Notes: generated by a model from the sequence alone, not told the origin. A stretch of DNA of 64,000 nt from Gigaspora margarita (GCA_009809945.1 WTPW01000145.1:94541-158540), one strand, 5' to 3'; shown: positions 48,061-58,473, counted from the stretch's first letter. Numbers and translations are program-made.

Positions 48061-48314
48061 TGGGCTTGGTGCTGCAAAAAGGGACCAAATTAACAAAACT
48101 AAAGATCTTCAGAAAATCAATTTTTATGTTGCAAATCTTATAATAAATTATAAGAAAGTGCAAATTTAAAGAACACTATAGCAAAAATTTTATTAATACA
48201 ACTACTTTGTGTTTTAAATAAAAAATGATCCTAATCATATTCTAAATTGATTTATGTGAAAAAATATCTTTTGAAAAATTGTCAATTTGGTCCCTTTTTG
48301 TAGCACCTAACCCA
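48061..48314. mobile_element. TGGGCTTGGTGC-type MITE, intact copy
   Basis: It begins TGGGCTTGGTGCTGCAAAAA; the inverted right end is TGGGTTAGGTGCTACAAAAA. It is the third copy of the family also at 16369 and 31256 and is inserted near the right end of the 3.5-kb element. Confidence 0.82.
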
Positions 48315-48586
48315 TTTAATTTATTAACTAAATAAACTATTATAATATAATCAATTAATTAATCAAATAAACTATTATGATGTAATCAATTCTGACCCAC
48401 TTTCTGATACTGGTGTTGAACACCAGTGGTGTGATTTAACATAACCATAAAATATTAATAAAAATTAATTTTTTTATAAATATTTTTAATATTTTATAAT
48501 AATTTAATAAAATTAAATTTTCAAGCTAAAAATTTTGATTAAAAATTTGATTAATTTTTAAAGTTTTAAGTTAAGAGTGAATCTAT

Positions 48587-48907
48587 TTGTCACCGGTGGT
48601 GACAGTCACTGGAGTGTGATCGACCAATTAGATCAAAGAATCATGTATAATATGAAAAATGCAAAAACTTTGATTTTTTTGAAAAATCGCTTCTAACTTA
48701 AAATTTTGTCTATGAACATACTTTTTTTATGCGAAAAAAAAATTTCTTGCAAAATTTTACTATATACTAAGCTTTACCCCAACCCTAACTATGGCTCTAA
48801 CCCTGACTCTAATGATAGTAAGTTTCGAGCTTTATTTTGTTTTGATCATAATATTACACGATCTTATTGGTTGATCATGTTCTGGTGATAGTCACCGCCG
48901 GTGACAA
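48587..48907. mobile_element. TTGTCACCGG-ended element with TAACCC interior
   Basis: The left end TTGTCACCGGTGGTGACAGT is answered by ATAGTCACCGCCGGTGACAA. Each end is itself a small palindrome around ACCGGTGGT. The interior (TCTAACTTAAAATTTTGTCT, A run, AAAATTTTACTATATACTA, CCAACCCTAAC) matches that of the elements at 34600 and 49108 although the ends differ. Confidence 0.75.
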
Positions 48908-49107
48908 CACATTTTTTCTTAAGTTAATTGCAATTAAAAATATTTGATTAAGGTAATGGCTCAAGGTTTTTAATTAAAATTTGTAGAGCTAGCTTTTCTA
49001 ATTCTAATGATAATAAAATCATTAAATTTGACCAAAAACTTACCAAAATACAAATATTTTTATATTTACTTTTTATATATAAATGTGTATATATATATGC
49101 ATATCGA

Positions 49108-49704
49108 GTTTACTAAAATGCACCACAGGTACCAATACTACAATAATTTTTTACCAATCATATTTTTTAAATACAGCATAATATAAAGATCTTGTATAAT
49201 ATAAATTTTTTTGCCATTTTGCTATTTTTTCAAAAATACCTTCTAACTCAAAATTTCATCTATAAAACCATCTTTTTTTTAAAAAAAAATTTCTTGTGAA
49301 ATTTCACTATATACTATGCCTCACCCTAACCCCTAACTATTAACTCTCACTTAACATTTATTAAATATAATTTTTGTTTATTTTTTTTGTTTATTTTTTT
49401 ATATTGATCTTTACATTACACTACATAATGGTGTTGAATACCAGTGGTCAGTATTGTACATTTTTGATATCTGAGCATTTTGAAATGTTCGGCGAACAGT
49501 CCGACTTTTATCAGACTTCAATAAATCTATCCTAAAAATTTACACAGATGCGCAAAAGTTAATTCTAAACAACTTTATTACTTTTATTAATAATTAAAGT
49601 AGGTTAAAGTAGGTTATTTTAATAAAATTTCGATGTTAAATTCCGTCCGAACATTGTCCGAGTTGTCCGAGTGACAACACTGCCAGTGGTGCATTTTAGT
49701 AAAC
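49108..49704. mobile_element. CACCACTGGTG-type element split by a hAT MITE
   Basis: GTTTACTAAAATGCACCAC at the left is perfectly inverted at the right end (49686-49704). The interior is the TAACCC-type module (CTCAAAATTTCATCTATAAA, A run, CTATATACTATGCCTCACCC). The right terminal repeat is cut at CCAGTGGT by the MITE at 49449-49682. Confidence 0.82.
49441..49690. mobile_element. hAT-type MITE (234 bp) inserted in a terminal repeat
   Basis: The element is 49449-49682 with a perfect CCAGTGGT duplication on each side (49441-49448, 49683-49690). It begins CAGTATTGTAC and its inverted right end is CAGTGTTGTCACTCGGACAA. GTCCGA and TGTTCGG motifs are repeated subterminally. Its removal restores the terminal repeat of the host element. 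Confidence 0.9.
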
Positions 49705-50367
49705 TTGTATACATATATATATATACTTACAAAAAATATATAACTATAATAACTAAAATCTATATATTTTATAAAATTTTTAGTAAAATCAAGTAAATTT
49801 ATTTTTACAATAATTAGAAAACCTAGCTCTACAAACTTCAATTAAAAATCCAAGGCTATTAGCTTAATAAAGTTTTTCAATAAAATTTATTTCTACTCTT
49901 TTAAATTAAATTTACTATAAATTTACTATTAGTTTACTATTAGTTTACTATTAATTTACAATAAATTTTATAAGTAAATTTAACCATTTATGGCTTTGTA
50001 TTCCCTTATGACAAATCTATTAATTTTATTTTAATAATTTTTTTTATACTTTTAAAATCAAATATAGATTATAAATAACCTATAATTTTATTATTTTTAT
50101 TGTTATATTATAAATTTGATTTTTAATTATTTTTTTACTTCTGTACTAAATTTAGTAAATCAAATTTTGTGAGATATAAATTTTGTTTAAGGTCAATTTA
50201 TACAGAATTTTTATATATAACTTTGACTAAAATTTTGCATAATGACAATACTAGTATTAAAGTATATTTTAGTAAAGTTTTAAATAAAAATTATTTTTTG
50301 TTATTGCAAAATAATTTTTTTAAATCGTACTAAATTTAGTACAGAGGGCTAATAGATACCCAATTAA

Positions 50368-50803
50368 TAAAAACACTAATTCAATTCTTTATTAAATTAA
50401 TTAAGAATAATATTTAAATATTTTATAATTAATACATATAGTCTGCTAATCTAAAATTTTAAACCTGATTAAATATAAAATTTACTTAATCTTTAACTAT
50501 GTTAAATACTTAATATCTGGAATAAAACTGTTAGTTGAAATATTACACCCAAGATGTTCCAGTTTGAACCAAAACCAGACTATAATAAGTTGTAAATATA
50601 TTAAATAAAACAAAACCCTAATCTTTTATTGAAACAAACCTGAAATATGTGTATTAGAATATTACTCCAAGTTAGTTTAGGTTAAGACTAATTTCAAACT
50701 AAAACAATTTAACCTAAACAAACCTACTAATAAATTTAATCAAAAGTTTAATGAATAATACATAAATAAATTTGTATTATCAATAAATAATCTTTTACTG
50801 ATC
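50368..50803. other. AT-rich spacer
   Basis: No gene is seen. AGTTTGAACC and GTTTAGGTTAAG motifs near 50565 and 50680 resemble the region at 63240-63420. Confidence 0.35.
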
Positions 50804-51032
50804 TAAGGCCATTTTAGTTAATTTTTAGATTAAAATCACCCCTGCTTGGCTGCCCCCTGAAAATTAAACAAACCAATCACAACGCAGTATAAACTTCATT
50901 AGTCATATGATTAATGTTGACCAATGAGATTTGATCAGGATTTGTTTAATTATATGTATTTATTTAATTTCCCCCTCTCATGATGAGCCTAAATATTGAT
51001 GTTAACCTAAAAATCAACTAAAAACGGCCTAA
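50804..51032. mobile_element. PIF/Harbinger-like MITE (223 bp) with TAA duplication
   Basis: The element 50807-51029 begins GGCCATTTTAGTTAATTTTT and its inverted right end is GGCCGTTTTTAGTTGATTTT. TAA flanks both sides (50804-50806, 51030-51032). The interior has CCCCTG, AACCAATCACAACGC and CCCCCTCTCATGA, as in the relic at 1060-1267. Confidence 0.82.
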
Positions 51033-51788
51033 TGCTTTACTAATATAATAACTAATTTAGATCTAGCCAATACAAAAACAGCCTTTTATTTTATATTTAT
51101 AATTAACTTTCATTAATAATTATTATTAAAAAACAAAATTTAAAAAGCACTACTAATTATATTAGAATAATGAATTATGCAAAAACAAAAAAAAAACAAA
51201 AAAAATCAAATTTACGTTCCTGGTTTTAGTGCGACTGCATCGCGCAGCTACCTCACATAGGTACTATACCAAATAGAACTATTTCAAATACAACATAGAG
51301 TTTTGGGTATAACACTAGATTAAGAGTGCTCTCAAGCATCTCAATGTGATTGATTAGTTATTGAGATCGTGCACAACAATGATTGATTGGGATAATTATA
51401 CTGATGATTCACATCGCGAAATATGGATATTAAATTTCGGCCAATCAGCTCAACTTCATGATAAAAAAGATGGTCTCATAGTCATACTGATCTTTTTTTT
51501 TTTATCGTGATGATGAACCATTTTGATAGCTAAATTATTTTCACTAATTAAAAATTGAACACCGATCTATATCACTAATTAAAAATTGAGCACCGACCTA
51601 TCCATTTCCACTTAATAATAAAAAAGAACAATGTTCCAAAATTTTGTTCTTAACCTATCTGATTTATCTTTCTTGATCCACCCTGAATATAAAAATAATA
51701 TACATTGTTTTTGATTATATAATAATAAGATGCTAAATTAAATAGCTACGCTTTATTAAATATACAAATTGCTTGTTTTGTTAGATAA
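51033..51788. other. Intergenic with a GCGCAGCTACC patch
   Basis: TAGTGCGACTGCATCGCGCAG near 51228 recalls the patches at 10813, 56694 and 57015. ATCACTAATTAAAAATTGA is duplicated at about 51538 and 51570. No gene is supported. Confidence 0.45.
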
Positions 51789-52139
51789 GTCTACACAAAG
51801 TTGATTTTTCGTTTTGCATTACCTGCTGATATTTTCTCAATTTTCAAGTTTTCTTTTTTTTTTTTTAGATCCCAATTGTGCCAATTGTTCGATTTTTGAC
51901 ATATGCTATTTTCATCCAGTATCACCATAATTTCCCATAATTGTCTGATAGGACTGACAGAAAAAATATGACTGATGACCCAATTTTTTGATTTCTTGTT
52001 GTGCAAAATGAAAAATTAGCCTTGCATAACCTTAGATGTGGTTAATTTATAGTAAATTAAAAAAAAATCTGACTGACTGACCGACCCATGTTTTCAAATT
52101 CCATGTAATGCAAAATGAAAATCAACTTTGCGTGGCCTA
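51789..52139. mobile_element. GCAAAGTTGATTTTTC-type inverted-repeat element
   Basis: ACAAAGTTGATTTTTCGTTT with TGCATTAC at the left is answered by GTAATGCAAAATGAAAATCA and ACTTTGCGTGGCC at the right. The right part equals the short module of the array at 10986-13040, so that array may derive from this family. The minus-strand frame at 51791-52006 is repeat sequence. Confidence 0.65.
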
Positions 52140-52556
52140 AACTTTTATTTTTTGCTAAGCATCACATAGTTCAGAAAATCCTTATACCTAGTAAGAGGTA
52201 TGCTAATTGACAACGAATTATATACCGAAATAGAAAATATAGGAAAGGTTCTTCGACAAGTCACATGTTAATACGATCAACCAGAATTGTGTCAGTAATT
52301 ATAGTGTTACAATCGGTTGGAAGAGCTTAAGGAAATTGTGCCAGTTTAGTTCGATTGTGAACAAAAGTGATTAAGGTTAAATGGGTTAAAACGATAAACT
52401 AACACACATAATTATGAGTTATAGGGTTTCTCTTTATTAATATAAATCAATACATCAGATTATTACGATCGTTAACTACTCATCCACTATTCTTCTTTCT
52501 TCATGAGCTAAAACTAACCCTTATATATTTTTAATTAGTATGGGATTTAATCAGTT
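52140..52556. other. Intergenic, no supported gene
   Basis: CpG is visibly more frequent here than in the preceding 14 kb. No reading frame or element is recognised. Confidence 0.4.
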
Positions 52557-52680
52557 GTTTGGAGATTCGATCACTCGTTTGGATATTTAATCACTCGTTT
52601 GGAGCTTTGATCATCCGTTTGGAGCTTTGAACACCTGTTTGGAGCTTTGATCACCTGTTTGGAGATTCAATCACCTGACT
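52557..52680. repeat. 20-bp minisatellite, six units
   Basis: Six units of exactly 20 bases run from 52561 to 52680, for example GGAGCTTTGATCACCTGTTT at 52641. Variants differ at a few positions. No spacers separate them, so it is not a CRISPR array. Confidence 0.9.
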
Positions 52681-53035
52681 ATGCCACAAACTATGCCAAA
52701 ATAAGAAATATATTACGATAAAATAATGTTACTAATTAAAAATCAAAAATCGAGCATCGGTATCAATAGAATATATAAAAGGTACCATGACAACTCATAC
52801 AGGGTCCCAAATTCCAGGTCGGGATATATCAGAGTGCATCAAAGTCATAGTCGGCTGGATTAGACCTGATCAATTTTGCCCCAAGATCATAAAAAATTTT
52901 ACTAACAAATCATATCCATTCCATTCATTAAGCAAAAAATGCCCAGCTGATAATTTTGCTGTAGAACCTGGGCTAAACGCTGATCTAGATCTGACACATA
53001 CAACCAGAAATTTGGGATAGTCCTGTAAAAATCGT
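52681..53035. other. Intergenic, doubtful reading frame
   Basis: A 77-codon plus-strand frame at 52787-53020 has no recognised domain and no supporting signals; I do not call it a gene. Confidence 0.35.
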
Positions 53036-53159
53036 ACCATGACTAGTGTTTAAAATTCAAATTTGGTTTTATGTTCTCAAAAAGAACATTTTTAATTTCT
53101 TAATGTTCTTAGTAAAATTTTAATGTTCTTTATATAGGAAAATTAAAATTTTTTTAATA

Positions 53160-54535
53160 TTGTCATGGTTATTTCCAACCTGCTGTGTACTTGTGGGTTT
53201 TACTACAGAAATTCACTCGCTTGGCTATATGACTATTACTGGCGTATCATACAGGTACTCCACCTAATACGTTCACACAGATATCAGTATATTCACTTAG
53301 AAATCGCGAAGCTAATACTATCGAAAGCTCAAAGCTACCTCTTTTATTAAACAATCACTTTCTTTAAATACAAGATTATCAACCGGATATTTAATTATCT
53401 TGGTTACACACATACCAGTACGATCATGTTGCATATATAACATGAAATGTGTAGGAGATAGTTGTATTCGACTTTATCTATGTCGCCTATGCTGATTTCT
53501 TCGTAATCCTTTTATGGTAAAAATTATAATTATCATTTATTCGTTATTGGAAAGAAGTTAAGTTTTTAATGTCGAATGATGTAATTGTATTAGGTGTGTC
53601 ATTATGATGAAATGGTTATATCATTTTCTGTTGATCATTTGAAAAGTGTGTATATATATGTACATATATAGAGTACAAAAGAAAACAAAACTTTCAAAAA
53701 ATGAAGAATATACTGGTTTACATGTCGCTTTAATTATAGATGATAAACTGTTAGAAAAGTGATGGGCTCATTGTTATTGAAGAGGCTAAGTTTTTTTATT
53801 CTCGTTTGTTTTACCCATAAGATTGTATAGCATGAAATTAATTTGGATCTGCATTTCTAAATTTAGCATCGTTCCCTTTACTACATTATTATGAACAAAT
53901 TGTACAGGTGAAAAAATTATTACATTTTTGAATAACGAATTCCCATTACCACATTTCTTATAAATAATCATAGCTCTTACCTCATTCTTGGTAATTGAGT
54001 AATTCTAGGTGGGATATATAAAGGATCGCCTTCTGTAGAAAAGGGTAGTTGGTTTTTGTTAGTTTTAGAACAATCATATAACTATATACATAACTCTTAT
54101 TTAATAAATTGCTCTCCCATATTAAATAATACATTCTTCATAAGTCAAATGATTGTGGCCCAGCCCAGTAACTAAATTGTCAATCAAAGTCCTTGAAGTC
54201 TCTCCTAAAGCTACAAAAATAGTTTTCTTCAACTTTCTTGGTGTTGTTTATCCTGTTTTTTTTTTAGTTTTTTTTGCAAGAACCTTTTTGGTAGGTGTAA
54301 TGAGTTTCATTTATTTGCTTTTGGAAGAAGTTAAAATTTTTACTCACCATGTATGTAATATATCATCACTTACTACGATTCAAAGCTGGTGTCATTGATT
54401 ATCAATTTTGAAATTCATCATTACGATGCAACTGGCATTACTGATATTAATTTAAATTTTGTAAGTAAATAATAAGAGCCTATTATATTAAGACTTATTC
54501 ATAAAGATTATCAAAAAATTTACAGATTTTAAGTT
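53160..54535. other. Unannotated interior, no supported gene
   Basis: Frames at 53165-53350 (plus), 53786-53971 (minus) and 54153-54398 (plus) encode hydrophobic or basic peptides without recognised domains or splice-linked continuation. They may be decayed exons of the surrounding candidate element. Confidence 0.3.
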
Positions 54536-54543
54536 AAAAGATT

Positions 54544-55554
54544 AGGCCATGCAAAGTTGATTTTTCATTTTACATTACATTGAATATGAAAATACATTGG
54601 TCAGTCATTTTTTTTTTTAATTTACTGTAAATTGATAGAATAATGTTCACACTAAGGTTATGCAAAGGTTAATTATTTATTTTGCACAACAAAGAATCAA
54701 AAAATTGGGCCAACAGTAATAATTATTCCATCAGTCCTCCATATAAGAAAATTGGACCGGAATAGCACATGTTGGTGTCAGATAGGCATAAACCTTTGTA
54801 GCACAGGTCAAGATCCGGATTTGTATGGGTATGGTTCGAATTCATACAGATTTTGTGGATTGTGTGCCCATGCCAATTGGACTATAAATTGCTCGGGTTT
54901 TGTAGCAGTTTACTAGTCAGATCAACACAGAATTTGGCACGAGTAATGAACGTAAATGCATGTGCTACCATGATAACGATGTGGATTAACTATTAAAACA
55001 TAAGCAATCAATATAAGATGAACAAGCTAACTGTATTTGAACCAAAATTTTGTAAGGAATTTTTTTTGTTAAAACACATAAGGAAGCTTCATCAGAGATA
55101 TCATGAGATATTGCTCTTTTATTTAAAAAATCCTTTACTGACCTTTTGCTCTCCACGAAATGAGCCAACACAAATCACAAGTCAACATGTATATAACCTA
55201 CACACATGTGCCATCTGAATGCACCATTTCATACGACATATATTACATGCTACACTTCACCGTGATATCTGCGCCATTTTTACCATGCCATTCCGTAAAA
55301 TGTTCCTGTGCATGCCACAAAATCCATGCCATTTCGAGTATTCCCGATACCAACCCATACCACAACCTGTACTACCTTTCTTACAGGGCCTATCAAAGAA
55401 TTGCAGGAAATTGAAGTCTCTATCAGGTGACACTGGATGAGAAATAACAAATGCCAAAAAATTGAACAATTGACACCATTTGGATCTAAAAAAAAAACAA
55501 ATAAATAAATTTAAAAAATAGATCAGCAGGCGAAAAATCAACTTTGCATAGCCT
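54544..55554. mobile_element. AGGCCATGCAAAGTTGATTT-type inverted-repeat element (1 kb)
   Basis: The left end AGGCCATGCAAAGTTGATTT is answered by AAATCAACTTTGCATAGCCT. Just inside the left end is a short-module copy with TTTACTGTAAATTGATAGAA. Overlapping frames on both strands at 54986-55541 reflect TGGCATGG and TGGTATGG repeats, not genes. Related ends occur at 51789 and 55939. Confidence 0.6.
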
Positions 55555-56404
55555 TATCAGAAGCTGGTGATTTGGATAACTTTACCGAACTACATCTCCA
55601 ATTGGTTATTTCAAAACTAAGTATTTTCTGGTAAATATTTTGCGATTACATAAGATTTTTGAAATCGAATTACTTAATTATCTAATGTTGATTTTAAGCC
55701 TTGGCATGGAGTTTTTTTTTTTTCCTACAGTAAATTAATCGACGTTCACATATAAAAAGCTATGCATAGTTATATTACGTTTACATAACACAGAATTAAA
55801 AATTAAACCGCTAGTTAAATTTTTTTTATCAGTTTTATCAGGTAATTTCTCTAATGGATAATACGAGATGAAATTAAGGAATAAACTTATTTGAGCAATT
55901 GGAACTTAAAAATTTTTTTTGGAAGTTAAAAAAATTAATCAGTAGGTAATGCAAAATGAAAAATCAACCTTCTGTGGCCTAATGTGTTCAGTTATTAATA
56001 AGAACAAATGACCCCATAACCATTGTGGGTGATGCAATAATACAAAGTTTCACACGATGATTAGGCTCGAGACTATAAAAGCAAAGCAGGGGTCTCGTAT
56101 TTGTAAAGAAATTACGTGGTAAGCAACACAAGAGCTCATTAGGTATCGTGAAAATATTGATACAATGGCCTTCATTTGATATTTAACACCGCGATTTATC
56201 TTATCGTCATGAGCGACAACAATTTTTATTTCAGTTTTTTAGTATCTTACGTTCCTAACTTGTTAAACTCATCTCAAATTTTTTTCTTTACCGCCAACTT
56301 CGGTAACTTAGATTTTTTTATACAAAGGCTCCTACCACGAATAGAATCCAGAATGGGCCGCCAACAGGCTGGCCCGTTCCGGACCAATTAAAAACCCCTG
56401 ACAA
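55555..56404. other. Intergenic with single-copy repeat ends
   Basis: 55725-55760 (CTACAGTAAATTAATCG) and 55939-55985 (GTAATGCAAAATGAAAAATC) are isolated parts of the short module. CCGTTCCGGACCAATTAAAA followed by ACCCCTG at 56372-56399 resembles the right end of a hAT element; its left partner was not found. The frame at 56176-56391 runs into that end. Confidence 0.4.
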
Positions 56405-57035
56405 ATGATGAAATAATTTCATCATAATGACGAAACCATTTCATAGGACAACTTAGGTAATTATTTTTGAACCCGACAATTTTATATATATATATATCAT
56501 AATTAGATTTTGGAATTTTAATTGACAAATGATGAAATTCGTGACTACATAACACATGACGAATGTGAAATATATGACAAATCTTATAATGATGTTATAT
56601 ATAGTTTTTTGATATAATAGAGAAAAATAAATACGATTTTCTTCTAGAAAAACGAGAGATAAGAATATGTAAATACTTGCACTTACAACCCTGCGCGGAA
56701 TTATGTGCTGCGCAGCAGCCCTAATTCAATAACTAAATTCACCAACTTCCGATTTATCAATTTATCAAAATATAGTTATCAGAATCATTAATAAAATTTA
56801 TGTGCATTTCACACCGACATAAGTTGCAAAAAAAATAGATCGAAAAAAATACACGAATTTTGAATAAATAAGTAAAAAAAGTGATACTTCAAAAATTAAT
56901 TTCTAAATACACGAACTTTTATCAATATATAAAATTTAACTAATATCATTATACAAATAACACTATACTACAATGAACGCACGAGATCGTACTGGTCCTG
57001 CACTGCGTCACGCGCTGCGCAGCTACCCTAATTAG
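56405..57035. other. Intergenic with ATGATGAAAT palindrome and GCGCAGC patches
   Basis: ATGATGAAATAATTTCATCA at 56405 is part of a near-perfect 21-bp palindrome. GTGCTGCGCAGCAGCCCTAA at 56690 and GCGCTGCGCAGCTACCCTAA near 57014 are direct copies of a short palindrome followed by CCTAAT. No gene is supported. Confidence 0.45.
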
Positions 57036-57298
57036 ACTATCAATTAGACTTTTAATTAAATTCCTGCATTATGCAAATCACGAATCACGCCACCTTATAG
57101 ATCCCGATCGGCACCACGAAATCCCGGGTAATGGATCCAACCGCGACAATATTAAAAGAATTTTGTGAATGTTCTCAAATAGGGAACATGTGTTAATAAT
57201 TTATGTTCTCAAAAATTGTATAATGTTCTTTGAGAACACTGAGAACATTGAATTTTAAACACTGACCGTGACCATTGATGCGGATTAGTTAAATTAAA

Positions 57299-57397
57299 TA
57301 AAGAACAATGTTTTTTTTTTTATTTTTTTAAACCCCAAATAATAATTATTGGGGACGTCAAATGACGCACTTTATTAAACTAAAGAACAATGTTTTT
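57299..57397 (-). mobile_element. Short poly(A) retroelement with 3' hairpin, copy 1
   Basis: The inserted DNA (57316-57380) has a T run at its left, so it reads on the minus strand and ends in poly(A). It is flanked by a 17-base duplication, TAAAGAACAATGTTTTT, at 57299-57315 and 57381-57397. Immediately before the tail is a hairpin (CCCCAAATAATAATTATTGG, stem CCCC/GGGG plus AATAAT/ATTATT). Upstream is GCGTCATTTGACGTC. It is shorter than any known autonomous element and is a 5'-truncated copy of a LINE or SINE. Confidence 0.8.
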
Positions 57398-57815
57398 GTA
57401 ATAATGTGTATAAAAAAAGAAAATAAAACTATCATCGTTTTACCATATACAATTATTTGCGTGAAGTGCTAAAAATATTTATTATTTGAATTAAGGTTAG
57501 ACAAAAGTATGAACTTTGATTAATAAATAAAAGATATGAGAACGGCAGTCTAGACTCATTTTGTGAAACTAAATAAAAGCGTCGGGAAAACAATTTTACT
57601 TACAATGCTTTTCTAAATTCTAGAAAGCATCTATAAACCCCAAGATTCTATCAATGCATTTCTTGTGCATACAATTTAGAAAGGAAAACCAAATACAAAA
57701 TGCAGTCAATAAAAAGGAAATATTAAATAATGTTACTAACAATGCACCAGGTACACGGCTTTACTTATTTGTGCCGGTAATACAAACTCCTAAAAGGGGG
57801 TCGTCTAAGCCATGT
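57398..57815. other. Intergenic
   Basis: GCGTCGGGAAAACAATTTTAC near 57579 resembles the repeated GTCGGG-CAATTTTA motif that follows. No gene is supported. Confidence 0.4.
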
Positions 57816-58310
57816 ACCCACGTGACATTTTTGCGTAAATCAACCAACCGGAGTCGCGAAATTTTGTTTACACGGATCAGCCCGAAGAAGATAAAAAACA
57901 AAAAAAAAACGCAAAAACATAAAAACGGCAGTCCAAACCTCTCTTGGGCCATTAATAAAAAATGTCGGGAGGCAATTTTATCTATATGTCTGCCCTAACC
58001 CTAACCCGAGCCTAATGCTAAACAGGCTCTAACCCTAATTTAAACTAAAATTTCAAAAAATCACGTGGATACATGGCTTTAACCATCCCCTAATAAGGCA
58101 GCTACCAATCAGTGAGTTCGAACGAATTTTGATCGTTCCGGATCAGCCCGACAAATTCCCACCACGTACAGAAGAAGAAAAAAGCGAAAATACGCCAAAA
58201 CTAGTGTTTAAATTGTTAAAAATGTCGGGGACGAAATTTTACATATATTGGGCATCTATCTATGGCTATACCTCCTAAGCTAACCCTAACTTTGTGTTTT
58301 TACACACTTT
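57816..58310. repeat. Diverged direct repeats, offset about 265 bp
   Basis: GGATCAGCCCGA at 57874 and 58140, AATGTCGGG at 57961 and 58221, and CTAACCCTAAC near 57996 and 58274 occur in the same order in two copies. The frame at 57654-57998 crosses the first copy and is not a supported gene. The short CCCTAA runs are part of the repeat, not telomeric. Confidence 0.65.
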
Positions 58311-58339
58311 CCTTTTTTGGGTTGTATTACCAGCACAAG

Positions 58340-58473
58340 TACCGTAAACGGCCATATAAAAGACCCCCCATGATAGTAGATCCCCCACGTATCACCCCCG
58401 GGTCTATAGTATAGGTTGAGATTTTTGGAAAAGATAAGAGACCCGGGTCTTTTATATGGCCGTTTACGGTAAG
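58340..58473. mobile_element. TA-flanked MITE with perfect terminal repeats
   Basis: CCGTAAACGGCCATATAAAA (from 58342) is perfectly inverted at the right end (to 58469), giving terminal repeats of about 25 bases ending in GACCC. TA lies on both sides. The element is only about 130 bp long. The minus-strand frame covering it is repeat sequence. A decayed relative lies at 62000-62185. Confidence 0.88.

Larger units (their letters stand above)
44975..48438. mobile_element. CACCACTGGTG-type element, 3.5 kb, probably once autonomous
   Basis: Terminal repeats of 49 bases match at 47 positions: TAAATCACACCACTGGTATT through AGAAAGTGGGTCAGAA on the left (44975-45023) and its complement on the right (48390-48438). 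The left repeat is duplicated 79 bases further in (45051-45120). A MITE is inserted at 48061-48314. The length would allow a transposase gene, but only short frames are left. Confidence 0.8.
48950..49860. mobile_element. Fold-back element with core module, interrupted in its centre
   Basis: Left sequence (GGCTCAAGGTTTTTAATTAA, TTTGTAGAGCTAGC, TTCTAATTCTAATGATAATA) is answered by TAATTAGAAAACCTAGCTCT, ACAAACTTCAATTAAAAATC and CCAAGGCTATTAG at 49811-49860. The module is the variant of GTTGTAGAGCTC seen in the other fold-backs. The element at 49108-49704 sits between the arms. Confidence 0.65.
44658..50367. mobile_element. Outer 5.7-kb inverted-repeat element hosting several insertions
   Basis: The left end TAGGTATCCGTTAGCTATAC with CTAAATTTAGTACA (from 44663) is answered by TGTACTAAATTTAGTAC... 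near 50329 and GCTAATAGATACCCA ending at 50362. ATTAA flanks both sides (44658-44662, 50363-50367). Three TAAATTTAGTA palindromes occur. Inside are the elements at 44975-48438, 48587-48907 and 48950-49860, the last of which holds two further insertions. I find no intact transposase. Confidence 0.6.
53036..57272. mobile_element. Candidate 4.2-kb hAT-like element
   Basis: The left end TAGTGTTTAAAATTCAA (from 53044) is answered by TTGAATTTTAAACACTG (to 57264). The flanks ACCATGAC and ACCGTGAC match at 7 of 8 positions. Both ends continue with repeated GTTCTCAAA or TGTTCTT motifs. No hAT transposase is recognised among the short frames inside, and other elements lie within, so the two ends could also be independent MITE remains. 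Confidence 0.45.

Noticed and set aside
52557..52680. Regular repeats as a CRISPR array
   Set aside because: Units are contiguous with no spacers, no cas genes are present, and the surroundings are eukaryotic.
52787..53020. 77-codon plus-strand frame
   Set aside because: No domain, no splice-linked exon and no conserved composition; it cannot be separated from chance.
54780..54860. GGTTCGAATTC, a possible tRNA B box
   Set aside because: No matching acceptor stem, anticodon arm or properly spaced A box could be folded around it.
54986..55541. Overlapping frames on both strands
   Set aside because: They overlap each other in several frames, reflect TGGCATGG-type repeats and lie inside an inverted-repeat element.
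57654..57998. 114-codon plus-strand frame
   Set aside because: It spans the first of two diverged direct repeats and has no recognised domain.
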